From Alphaproteobacteria bacterium (GTDB lineage Bacteria > Pseudomonadota > Alphaproteobacteria > Paracaedibacterales > CAITNM01), in the NCBI GenBank assembly GCA_947499175.1, contig CANMNU010000068.1, forward strand, positions 1 to 6,739: 6,739 bases of DNA, written 5' to 3'. Of this stretch, positions 1-5,398 are shown in pieces. The translations under genes were made by a program, and so were the position numbers. How positions within the stretch are numbered: position 1 is the first letter of the stretch; each line of letters begins with the position of its first letter. Below the pieces are notes generated by a model. That model was given only the letters and a program-made list of their open reading frames with translations. It made no database searches and was not told the DNA's origin.

Positions 1-55
1 ATTCTGCGCAAAAATCATCCAGCAAAACAAATAAGTCTGTGATATCTTTCTTCAT
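1..55 (-). CDS. Partial transposase, IS982-like (5' end only)
   Basis: The reverse complement opens with ATG at 55-53 and reads MKKDITDLFVLLDDFCAE before leaving the window. This opening, a short charged start followed by a hydrophobic stretch and DDFC, resembles the first residues of IS982-family DDE transposases as I remember them. Only 18 residues are visible, so no catalytic residue can be checked. There is no clear Shine-Dalgarno sequence upstream of the ATG, which is common for transposases. The gene points away from uvrB. It could be another short-N-terminus protein; the call rests on pattern memory of the first residues. Confidence 0.45.
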   Translation of the reverse strand, partial: MKKDITDLFVLLDDFCAE

Positions 56-150
56 GGAAGGCCGTTTATTAAATCAATAGCTAATCTTAGCTAAAACTGC
101 CTTCTAACTCTCGCAAATACTCACTTCTAATCCAGAATTGGGGTTCATAA
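56..150 (-). mobile_element. Possible left-over end of the insertion sequence upstream of the transposase start
   Basis: If the leftward gene is an IS transposase, its terminal inverted repeat should lie within about 100 bases upstream of the start codon. The reverse strand here contains GAACCCCAATTCTGGATTAG (complement of about 127-146), with the AACCC-type composition expected of an IS end. The opposite end of the element is outside the window, so neither the inverted repeat nor a target-site duplication can be confirmed. The outer boundary near 146-150 is a guess. Confidence 0.2.
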
Positions 151-236
151 AGGTAAAATGGATTGCAGGACATTAATTTAGTGTAATTTGACAGTATTGC
201 AGTTTCTTAAAAAATATCAGTTTATCAAAAAGAATG

Positions 237-245
237 TGCTATAAT
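237..245 (+). promoter_or_regulatory. Extended -10 promoter for uvrB
   Basis: The sequence TGC TATAAT is a perfect -10 hexamer with the TGn extension. The -35 position 17 bases upstream (217-222, TCAGTT) is poor, which an extended -10 can tolerate. A perfect TTGACA occurs at 188-193, but it lies 46 bases from this hexamer and cannot pair with it. Initiation near 252 would give a leader of about 58 bases before uvrB. I saw no GTTC-N7-GTTC alphaproteobacterial LexA box nearby, so SOS control is not supported by the sequence. Confidence 0.55.
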
Positions 246-310
246 CGCCCCAGTTGCGTGCTTAATTCGTAATGATTTAAATATGAATTATGGTATAAGG
301 TACAGAATTA

Positions 311-2332
311 ATGACTGCCATTTTTCCTTTGCTATACAATAGCCTTGCTGAACAAAGCAAAGCGTTTCAGTTGGTATCCTCATTTCAACCATCAGGTGAT
401 CAGCCTGCAGCAATTAGCGAAATTATTAAAGGTTTTGAAAGTGGTGAAAAAAACCAAGTTTTACTTGGAGTAACAGGATCAGGTAAAACTTTTACAATTG
501 CTAATGTTATTCAGCGTTTACAACGACCATCATTAATTATGGCACCGAACAAAATTTTAGCTGCTCAGTTGTATTCAGAAATGAAAGAATTCTTCCCCAA
601 TAATGCAGTTGAGTATTTTGTTTCCTATTACGACTATTATCAACCGGAAGCTTACGTACCTAGAACAGATACGTTTATTGAAAAAACTGCTTCAATAAAC
701 GAGCAGATTGATCGTATGCGACATTCTGCTACCCGAGCCATGTTAGAGAGGCGTGACGTTATTGTGGTTGCCAGCGTTTCTTGTATTTATGGCATTGGTG
801 GCGTTAATACCTATAGCGAGATGACTGTGCCCCTTAAGGCTGGCCAATCTTTTGATAAGCAACAATTAATGAAAAAGCTTATTGAGTTACAATATAAACG
901 TAATGACTTGGCTTTTGCTCGTGGCACATTTCGTAGCCGCGGTGATGTACTGGATATTTTCCCAAGCCATTTTGATGATCGTGCATGGCGCTTAAGCTTT
1001 TTTGGAGATGAAATTGAATCAATTTCTGAAATGGATGCATTAACAGGTGAAAAATTTGCGAACCTTAATGAAGTGCTAGTTTTTGCTAATAGTCACTATG
1101 TAACACCTGGCCCAACCATTCAACAAGCCATAAAACACATTCAAGCAGAATTAGTTGTGCGAGTTAATGAACTCGAGGCTTCAGGTAAATTGCTTGAAGC
1201 TCAAAGAGTTTCGCAACGTACTAAATTTGACCTGGAAATGTTGCAATCTACAGGTATGTGCTCTGGTATTGAAAATTATTCACGTTATCTTACTGGACGA
1301 TCTCCAGGTAGCGCCCCTCCAACTTTATTTGAATATTTGCCCAAAGATGCCCTTTTGTTTGTGGATGAAAGCCATGTTTCAGCGCCACAAGTAGGTGGCA
1401 TGTTTAAAGGTGACAGAGCTCGAAAGGAAGTATTATCGGAGCATGGATTCAGATTGCCATCATGTAAAGATAATCGTCCGCTGATGTTTGAAGAATGGAA
1501 TGCTATGCGTCCACAAACACTGTTTATTTCAGCAACACCTGGACCTTGGGAATTAGAACAAACCGAAGGAGTGTTTACAGAACAATTGATTCGCCCAACC
1601 TGGCTAGTTGATCCAATTTGTGAGATTAGGCCATGTGATCACCAAGTGGACGACCTTATGGAAGAATGCCGCAAAACTGTTGCTAAGGGATTTAGAGTAT
1701 TAGTAACTACCTTAACAAAAAAAATGGCAGAAGCTTTAACCCAGTATTTGTGTGATGCAAATATGCGAGTACGTTATCTGCACTCAGATATTGAAACCCT
1801 AGAACGTATTGAAATAATTCGTGGGCTGCGCTCTGGAGATTTTGATATTTTGGTTGGCATTAACCTTTTGCGTGAAGGATTAGATATTCCTGAATGCGGT
1901 TTAGTTGCAATTTTAGATGCTGATAAAGAAGGATTTTTACGTTCAAAAACTTCTTTAATTCAAACAATTGGCAGGGCCGCACGTAATATTGAAGGACACG
2001 TTATACTTTATGCCGACAAACTAACTGGTTCGTTAAAGGGTGCTTTAGAAGAAACAGAGCGGCGTCGTAACAAACAAATTGCTCATAACAAGCAGCATGG
2101 CATTACCCCTGAAACTATTAAGAAAATCATTTCATCGTCTCTTGATTTGCGAACTAAGAAAAAATCAGATGAAACTAAATTTGACATAATGTCACCCAAA
2201 GAAATTGAAAAGAAAAAACAGCAGCTTTTAAAAGAAATGAAAGCTTATGCTTCAAATCTTGAGTTTGAAAAAGCAGCAGCCTTGCGCGATGAATTGCACG
2301 CTTTAGAAGCTATAGAAATAAAGTATTTGTAA
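311..2332 (+). CDS. uvrB: UvrABC excinuclease subunit B (DNA damage recognition helicase)
   Basis: UvrB is the cytoplasmic ATPase of nucleotide excision repair. It is loaded by UvrA, verifies the lesion and recruits UvrC for incision. The 673 residues match the family length. Visible in order are the opening FQPSGDQPAAI (25-35), Walker A GVTGSGKT (53-60), the damage-probing beta-hairpin YYDYYQPEAYVP (106-117), the Walker B-type DESH (352-355), SATP (407-410), GINLLREGLD (516-525), the arginine-rich motif VI QTIGRAARN (551-559) and a C-terminal UVR domain that binds UvrC (about 628-668). All core motifs are intact. The start at 311 is the first possible one after an in-frame TAA at 296-298. 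It is preceded by TAAGG at 296-300, a slightly long spacing of ten bases. It precedes the homologous core by about 20 residues. The gene appears to be transcribed alone from the promoter near 240. Confidence 0.98.
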   Translation: MTAIFPLLYNSLAEQSKAFQLVSSFQPSGDQPAAISEIIKGFESGEKNQVLLGVTGSGKTFTIANVIQRLQRPSLIMAPNKILAAQLYSEMKEFFPNNAVEYFVSYYDYYQPEAYVPRTDTFIEKTASINEQIDRMRHSATRAMLERRDVIVVASVSCIYGIGGVNTYSEMTVPLKAGQSFDKQQLMKKLIELQYKRNDLAFARGTFRSRGDVLDIFPSHFDDRAWRLSFFGDEIESISEMDALTGEKFANLNEVLVFANSHYVTPGPTIQQAIKHIQAELVVRVNELEASGKLLEAQRVSQRTKFDLEMLQSTGMCSGIENYSRYLTGRSPGSAPPTLFEYLPKDALLFVDESHVSAPQVGGMFKGDRARKEVLSEHGFRLPSCKDNRPLMFEEWNAMRPQTLFISATPGPWELEQTEGVFTEQLIRPTWLVDPICEIRPCDHQVDDLMEECRKTVAKGFRVLVTTLTKKMAEALTQYLCDANMRVRYLHSDIETLERIEIIRGLRSGDFDILVGINLLREGLDIPECGLVAILDADKEGFLRSKTSLIQTIGRAARNIEGHVILYADKLTGSLKGALEETERRRNKQIAHNKQHGITPETIKKIISSSLDLRTKKKSDETKFDIMSPKEIEKKKQQLLKEMKAYASNLEFEKAAALRDELHALEAIEIKYL

Positions 2333-2433
2333 CATTTTTGGTGAACCTTTATTTTTAAAAATATCCCGCTATCCCTTTATTGTTAAATTTTTATCATTTA
2401 GACTGAAAGTAACATAATTTAATCTGGTCTTTT

Positions 2434-3537
2434 ATGCATGCTATTCGACGTAGTGTATTGATATCACTTTTTTTCATCTGCATGGTATTAGCATTGTTTG
2501 GATTAATGTTTTTGCAAGTTAAGTCTGCATTTTTGACTAACGTTTATTTGAATGGTTCAATTTTCGCCCTATTTCTTTTTGGAGTTGGCTATAATGTTTA
2601 TTTATTTTTTAGATTACGCCAAGAAGCAATTTGGTTTTCATTTTTTGAAAAAGCACGAGACCATGAAAGCAGCGTGCCAAAACCTCAATCGTTAAGGCCT
2701 TTGCAACAATTATTTAACCAAGGTCGACCTTCTAGCTTTACGCTGCAAGCAACTTTCGGCAGTATTCAAAATCGCTTTGATGAAACGCGTGATATTAATC
2801 GTTATATCACTGGGCTTTTGGTGTTTATGGGGTTGCTTGGAACATTTTGGGGGCTTTCCCATACGGTAACGGCAATATCTGGAGTGATTTCAAGTATTGA
2901 TTTACAAGCTGGCGATATTCAAGATGCTTTCAGAACTTTAAAAGAAGGTTTAAAAGCACCTCTGGTCGGTATGGGAACTGCCTTCAGCTCATCTCTTTTT
3001 GGGTTGCTAGGATCACTGATAATTGGCTTTCTAGATGTGCAATACGGCAAGGGAATTCAAGGATTATTCTACTTTATTGAGGAACGTATACACCTAGGGT
3101 CTATAAATGCCGGAGCAGGCATTGATGGTCAATCTACAGGGCAAGCTTATTCTCAAAGTGTTTTTGAACAAGCAGCCGAAAGCATGCAATTATTGGCCCA
3201 ACAGCTACAGCGTGGTGAAGAAAATCGCCAGCAATATTTGCGTAATTTTTCTGAATTAACTGAAAAACTAAATTTATTGGTTGATCAACAAAAGCAACAA
3301 TTGTCTGCCCTGCAAACTGTGGCTCAAGGGCAGTTTAATATGCAAAATTTATTAACGCACCAATCGGAAGCAGCCGCTGATACCACAAAATACTGGCGTA
3401 ATTTAGATGCGCAATTTACCAGAATTTACGATGAAATGACTGTTGGACGCTCACAATTAAGCCGCGAACTATGTGAGGAAATTCGAACAGTGGCAAGAAT
3501 TTTGGCAGCCTTAGGTGAAGGAAGAGACGCCGCTTAA
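2434..3537 (+). CDS. MotA/TolQ/ExbB-family proton channel protein (alphaproteobacterial MotA-like type)
   Basis: This is a predicted inner-membrane protein of 367 residues. It has helices at about 8-28 and 37-60, then the family core: helix about 124-147 containing GLLGTFWGL (133-141) and helix about 174-200 containing APLVGMGTAFSSSLFG (175-190). The GLLGTFWG and GMGTAFSSSLFG motifs are the channel-lining helices of MotA, TolQ and ExbB proteins. The tail (about 240-360) is long, glutamine-rich and probably coiled-coil or helical. The layout matches an alphaproteobacterial family annotated as MotA-like or ExbB-like, which usually stands beside a gene for an OmpA/MotB-type peptidoglycan-binding partner. 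No such gene follows here. No clear ribosome binding site precedes ATG 2434, but the first helix begins soon after it, so the start is reasonable. A flagellar role is not supported. The channel presumably energises some envelope partner encoded elsewhere. Its last 86 bases recur at 4650-4735. Confidence 0.85.
   Translation: MHAIRRSVLISLFFICMVLALFGLMFLQVKSAFLTNVYLNGSIFALFLFGVGYNVYLFFRLRQEAIWFSFFEKARDHESSVPKPQSLRPLQQLFNQGRPSSFTLQATFGSIQNRFDETRDINRYITGLLVFMGLLGTFWGLSHTVTAISGVISSIDLQAGDIQDAFRTLKEGLKAPLVGMGTAFSSSLFGLLGSLIIGFLDVQYGKGIQGLFYFIEERIHLGSINAGAGIDGQSTGQAYSQSVFEQAAESMQLLAQQLQRGEENRQQYLRNFSELTEKLNLLVDQQKQQLSALQTVAQGQFNMQNLLTHQSEAAADTTKYWRNLDAQFTRIYDEMTVGRSQLSRELCEEIRTVARILAALGEGRDAA
3452..3537 (+). 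repeat. Direct repeat, unit 1: 3' end of the MotA-like gene
   Basis: The last 86 bases of the MotA-like gene, including its stop codon, are repeated in the same orientation at 4650-4735 with 80 of 86 positions identical by hand alignment. The two units are 1198 bases apart and enclose the leftward SRPBCC gene. A weaker gapped resemblance may continue for about 50 bases after each stop codon (for example AGGCAAA-ACTC against AGGTAAACTC, and GAAATT in both). Confidence 0.95.
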
Positions 3538-3550
3538 AATTTTTTTTATT

Positions 3551-3592
3551 CGGCAGGCAAAACTCCATTCACAGAAATTTTTTACCGTGCCG
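3551..3592. other. Imperfect inverted repeat after the MotA-like gene
   Basis: CGGCAGG at 3551-3557 can pair with CCGTGCCG at 3585-3592 with one bulged base, leaving a loop of about 27 bases. No T-run follows on either strand, so it does not look like an ordinary intrinsic terminator. It sits between two convergent genes and could end either transcript weakly, or be chance. Confidence 0.2.
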
Positions 3593-3660
3593 AACTAAGT
3601 TGTAACTAACTGTAAACGGTTGCATACTTGAGAGTTGTTTTTTAACAAAGCCCTTTAAAC

Positions 3661-4353
3661 TCAAATGTCTTTGTTCCAAAGTTCTCTATAGTGTTGGTTG
3701 TTTTCTAAAAGCCACTTAACATTTTCTACAAAAGATTGGGCCCCAATCTTTTGGTTAGGCCAAACAAACGCTAAATATGCATTAAAGAATAATTTATTCA
3801 AAAAGCCGCCAGTATAATAAAAATGAATTTTTCGATCCCAATGTGTAACATCGTCACTTAAAGATTTTAGGTTATATTCAAACGTACCACCAATATTTTT
3901 CATTTGAGATCCGAAGAAAAAATTTAACCATTGGCTAGTCATAACAATTTTTCCGTGAAATGTTACTTTATTTGGCGGATCATATTCATCTACATTGTAC
4001 TGAATAACCGAATAAATAGAACTAGCATACAAAAACTTCTCTATTATTAGATCCCCTTTTATGAAGGGTCTGCTAGTTACTCCGCCAACAGCTACAGTCT
4101 CAGGGTAACATAGGGGCCAAAGGCGTGACGTAGTAACTGAATCAAAAACCTCCTGAATATTCTTGTTAATAACAATACTATTTTCAAGAGTTACGTTTCC
4201 TTTTTTACTATTCGATAAAGTTGATTTCTGTTCAGTGATAGGGCTATCTAAGTTTCTTGTTTGCCGAGTTGGCGTCATTACACCTCGATAAACAATTGAA
4301 TCAACAGATGACTCCAGAGGACTCTTATCTCTGGCATAGCTCTGCTGTAGCAA
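3661..4353 (-). CDS. SRPBCC-fold (START/Bet v1-like) protein, 5' end uncertain or frameshifted
   Basis: The 230-residue frame contains a likely SRPBCC domain at about 56-218. It has an opening strand and helix (SIVINKNIQEVFDSVTTSRLWP, about 59-80), a proline turn before the next strand, several long beta-strand segments (DLIIEKFLY, NKVTFHGKIVM, HWDRKIHFYYTG) and a closing helix (QKIGAQSFVENVKWLLE, 201-217). Such proteins form a helix-grip cavity that binds hydrophobic ligands; the ligand here is unknown. The start at 4353 is a TTG without a ribosome binding site, and MTPT at residue 26 is an alternative. The frame is open back to a stop at 4380-4378. A much better start, TTG 4414 behind GGAGG, lies in another frame. 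Read through into this frame, it would give a signal-peptide-like leader ending in SYA. The gene runs opposite to its neighbours inside a duplicated segment, which suggests it was acquired. Confidence 0.6.
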   Translation of the reverse strand: MLQQSYARDKSPLESSVDSIVYRGVMTPTRQTRNLDSPITEQKSTLSNSKKGNVTLENSIVINKNIQEVFDSVTTSRLWPLCYPETVAVGGVTSRPFIKGDLIIEKFLYASSIYSVIQYNVDEYDPPNKVTFHGKIVMTSQWLNFFFGSQMKNIGGTFEYNLKSLSDDVTHWDRKIHFYYTGGFLNKLFFNAYLAFVWPNQKIGAQSFVENVKWLLENNQHYRELWNKDI

Positions 4354-4414
4354 TGCTGTAGCAACAAAACGTACACTTCAACGCTAATGTTGTAAATAAG
4401 TAAATTTTTTTCAA
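4325..4414 (-). pseudogene. Out-of-frame signal-peptide-like leader of the SRPBCC gene
   Basis: On the minus strand GGAGG (4424-4420) is followed five bases later by TTG at 4414. The frame reads MKKIYLFTTLALKCTF and onward to a TAA at 4327-4325, giving 29 residues. Two lysines followed by a hydrophobic run are typical of a secretion signal, and the Shine-Dalgarno sequence is the strongest in this stretch. The frame overlaps the start of the 230-residue SRPBCC frame but is offset from it. Loss of one base between about 4378 and 4355, or gain of one 11-base unit of the tandem repeat, would join the two. I read this as the displaced 5' end of the SRPBCC gene, either by mutation or by a reversible switch. 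A chance SD-plus-TTG remains possible. Confidence 0.4.
4343..4364. repeat. Perfect 11-bp tandem repeat, two units (TGCTGTAGCAA)
   Basis: TGCTGTAGCAA occurs at 4343-4353 and again directly at 4354-4364. Eleven is not a multiple of three, so each gain or loss of a unit changes the reading frame of the SRPBCC gene's 5' end on the minus strand. The repeat lies exactly where the 29-residue leader frame and the 230-residue frame overlap. Confidence 0.9.
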
Positions 4415-4461
4415 TTAAGCCTCCATTAAAAAAATCAAAGAATTTTGATTTCAAAATACAG

Positions 4462-4566
4462 TTACCAATATACATCAAAATTAGTTAATAATTTCTTAAC
4501 AGCGTTGTCGTACCGAAAGTGTAAATTGGGCGTGTACTGCAAAAAGAATAAGTAAACAAAATTCAT
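4462..4566 (-). CDS. Possible 34-residue ORF upstream of the SRPBCC gene
   Basis: An ATG at 4566 is preceded five bases upstream by GAGGA (4576-4572), a good ribosome binding site. The frame reads MNFVYLFFLQYTPNLHF, then a basic middle (VKKLL), and ends DVYW at a TAA in 4464-4462. The N-terminus is hydrophobic. It is not a recognisable family. It points the same way as the SRPBCC gene and ends about 50 bases before that gene's better start, so it could be a leader ORF, a small membrane peptide, or a decayed gene start. The only support is the ribosome binding site and the position. Confidence 0.25.
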   Translation of the reverse strand: MNFVYLFFLQYTPNLHFRYDNAVKKLLTNFDVYW

Positions 4567-4649
4567 TTGATTCCTCATCATAAAAAGACATACATGTTAT
4601 TACCAAAATTAAATACAAAAAATATAAAAGATTATTATTTTTAAAAAAG

Positions 4650-4735
4650 CACAATTAAGCCGTAAACTATGTGAGGAAATTAGAACAGTAGCAAGAATTT
4701 TGGCAGCCTTAGGTGAGGGAAGAGACGCAGCTTAA
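4650..4735 (+). pseudogene. Decapitated second copy of the MotA-like gene's 3' end (repeat unit 2)
   Basis: This segment encodes QLSRKLCEEIRTVARILAAL and then GEGRDAA with a TAA stop, matching the last 28 residues of the MotA-like protein with a single change (E to K). Upstream the frame stays open only to a TAA at 4625-4627 and has no ATG or ribosome binding site, so it is not expressed as a protein. Of six base differences from unit 1, five are synonymous (CGC/CGT, CGA/AGA, GTG/GTA, GAA/GAG, GCC/GCA). That pattern indicates the copy diverged while still part of a functional gene. Confidence 0.85.
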
Positions 4736-4883
4736 AAATTTTTGGCATTTGCATAGGTAAACTCACCAACGCGAAATTCTCTTCCTACTGTCCAGATTTT
4801 CCAGACCACTAACATTGCTAAATAGCCATCTGGTAAATCAATGTGAAAAGTTTTATGGTTAAGCATTAGAAATTTTTAATTTT

Positions 4884-5384
4884 ATGGGATTTATGAAGAA
4901 AATTATTGCAGCAGCTGTTTTGTTGCTACCTTTGTTTCTAACTAGCTGTGCCCCCAAATTAGGTGGTAGTGATTATTCGATAGCTGATGTCGGAGCAAAT
5001 AGCACTAGCTTACGTGGATCAATTATTTCAATTAGGGTGATTAACCTTGTAGCTACAGATTCAAATAAACCAGGGGTTGGTGCCCTTGCTGGTGGTGTTG
5101 CTGGTGGTGTCACTGGTCATGTTATAAGTAATGGTGGCCCATTTACAACTATGGCTGGTGGTTTACTAGGTGCTGCTGCAGGACATTTTGCCGAGCAAGG
5201 CCTAACCAACCAAGAAGGCTTTGAATACACTGTACAACTAGATAATGGCGAAATAAAAACTATTGCTCAAGGTGCTGAACCAAGAATGGCTGTTGGTCAA
5301 CGCGTAATTGTTGTGCTAAATAACAAAGGCGTAGCCGGACAGCAGGCCCGTTCGCGTGTTGTTCCTGACAACTCAGCACATTAA
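4884..5384 (+). CDS. SlyB-like glycine-zipper outer-membrane lipoprotein
   Basis: This is a 166-residue predicted lipoprotein. It has a lysine pair, a hydrophobic stretch (7-19) and the lipobox LTSC with the acylated cysteine at residue 22. The mature part carries a strand (RGSIISIRVINLV, 44-56), a glycine zipper (GVGALAGGVAGGVTGH, 64-79, and AGGLLGAAAGH, 91-101) and a C-terminal region EYTVQLDNGEIKTIAQ followed by VGQRVIVVL. This order matches SlyB/17-kDa-antigen-type proteins, which support outer-membrane integrity. ATG 4893 (MKKII) is an equally good or better start than 4884: it gives a standard lipoprotein leader. Neither has a strong ribosome binding site; GGGA at 4886-4889 lies close to 4893. 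The stop is 14 bases before tolQ, so the two are probably cotranscribed. In the enterobacterial operon this place is held by ybgC. Confidence 0.85.
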   Translation: MGFMKKIIAAAVLLLPLFLTSCAPKLGGSDYSIADVGANSTSLRGSIISIRVINLVATDSNKPGVGALAGGVAGGVTGHVISNGGPFTTMAGGLLGAAAGHFAEQGLTNQEGFEYTVQLDNGEIKTIAQGAEPRMAVGQRVIVVLNNKGVAGQQARSRVVPDNSAH

Positions 5385-5388
5385 GTCA

Positions 5389-5394
5389 AGAGGA
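5389..5394 (+). promoter_or_regulatory. Ribosome binding site of tolQ
   Basis: AGAGGA lies four bases before ATG 5399 and just after the lipoprotein stop codon. It is a strong Shine-Dalgarno sequence for this AT-rich region. It supports the 5399 start, which gives TolQ a longer N-terminus than in E. coli. Confidence 0.7.
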
Positions 5395-5398
5395 TCTT

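Larger units (their letters stand above)
4415..4883. other. Disturbed intergenic stretch between the SRPBCC gene and the lipoprotein gene
   Basis: These 469 bases hold the ribosome binding site for TTG 4414, the doubtful 34-residue ORF, and the copied tail of the MotA-like gene. About 4567-4649 is very AT-rich with no convincing gene; a promoter for the leftward genes would be expected here, but I could not pick a pair of hexamers with confidence. About 4736-4883 should contain the promoter for the slyB-like/tol operon. I see no strong -35/-10 pair there either. Confidence 0.5.

Noticed and set aside
188..193. Perfect TTGACA as a -35 box for uvrB
   Set aside because: It is 46 bases from the TATAAT at 240-245, and the sequence 16-18 bases downstream of it is not a convincing -10.
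1155..1394. 79-codon open frame inside uvrB on the plus strand
   Set aside because: It lies wholly within intact uvrB in another frame, has no family resemblance, and is a shadow of the real gene.
2351..2362. Palindrome ATTTTTAAAAAT after uvrB as a terminator
   Set aside because: It is A/T only, has no loop or GC stem, and would not form a stable intrinsic terminator.
4278..4478. 66-codon leftward frame overlapping the SRPBCC gene
   Set aside because: Its sequence resembles no protein I know and its TTG start lacks a good ribosome binding site. It matters only because removing one 11-bp repeat unit would join it to the SRPBCC frame, which is covered in the repeat finding.
4732..4866. 44-codon leftward frame (MLNHKTFHIDLPDGYLAM...) between the copied tail and the lipoprotein gene
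   Set aside because: It has no ribosome binding site, and the roughly matching region after the intact MotA-like gene does not preserve its amino acids, so it looks non-coding.
3538..4883. A CRISPR array, tRNA or toxin-antitoxin pair in the disturbed stretch
   Set aside because: I saw no regular repeat-spacer spacing, no cloverleaf-like sequence, and no pair of small overlapping frames with recognisable products.
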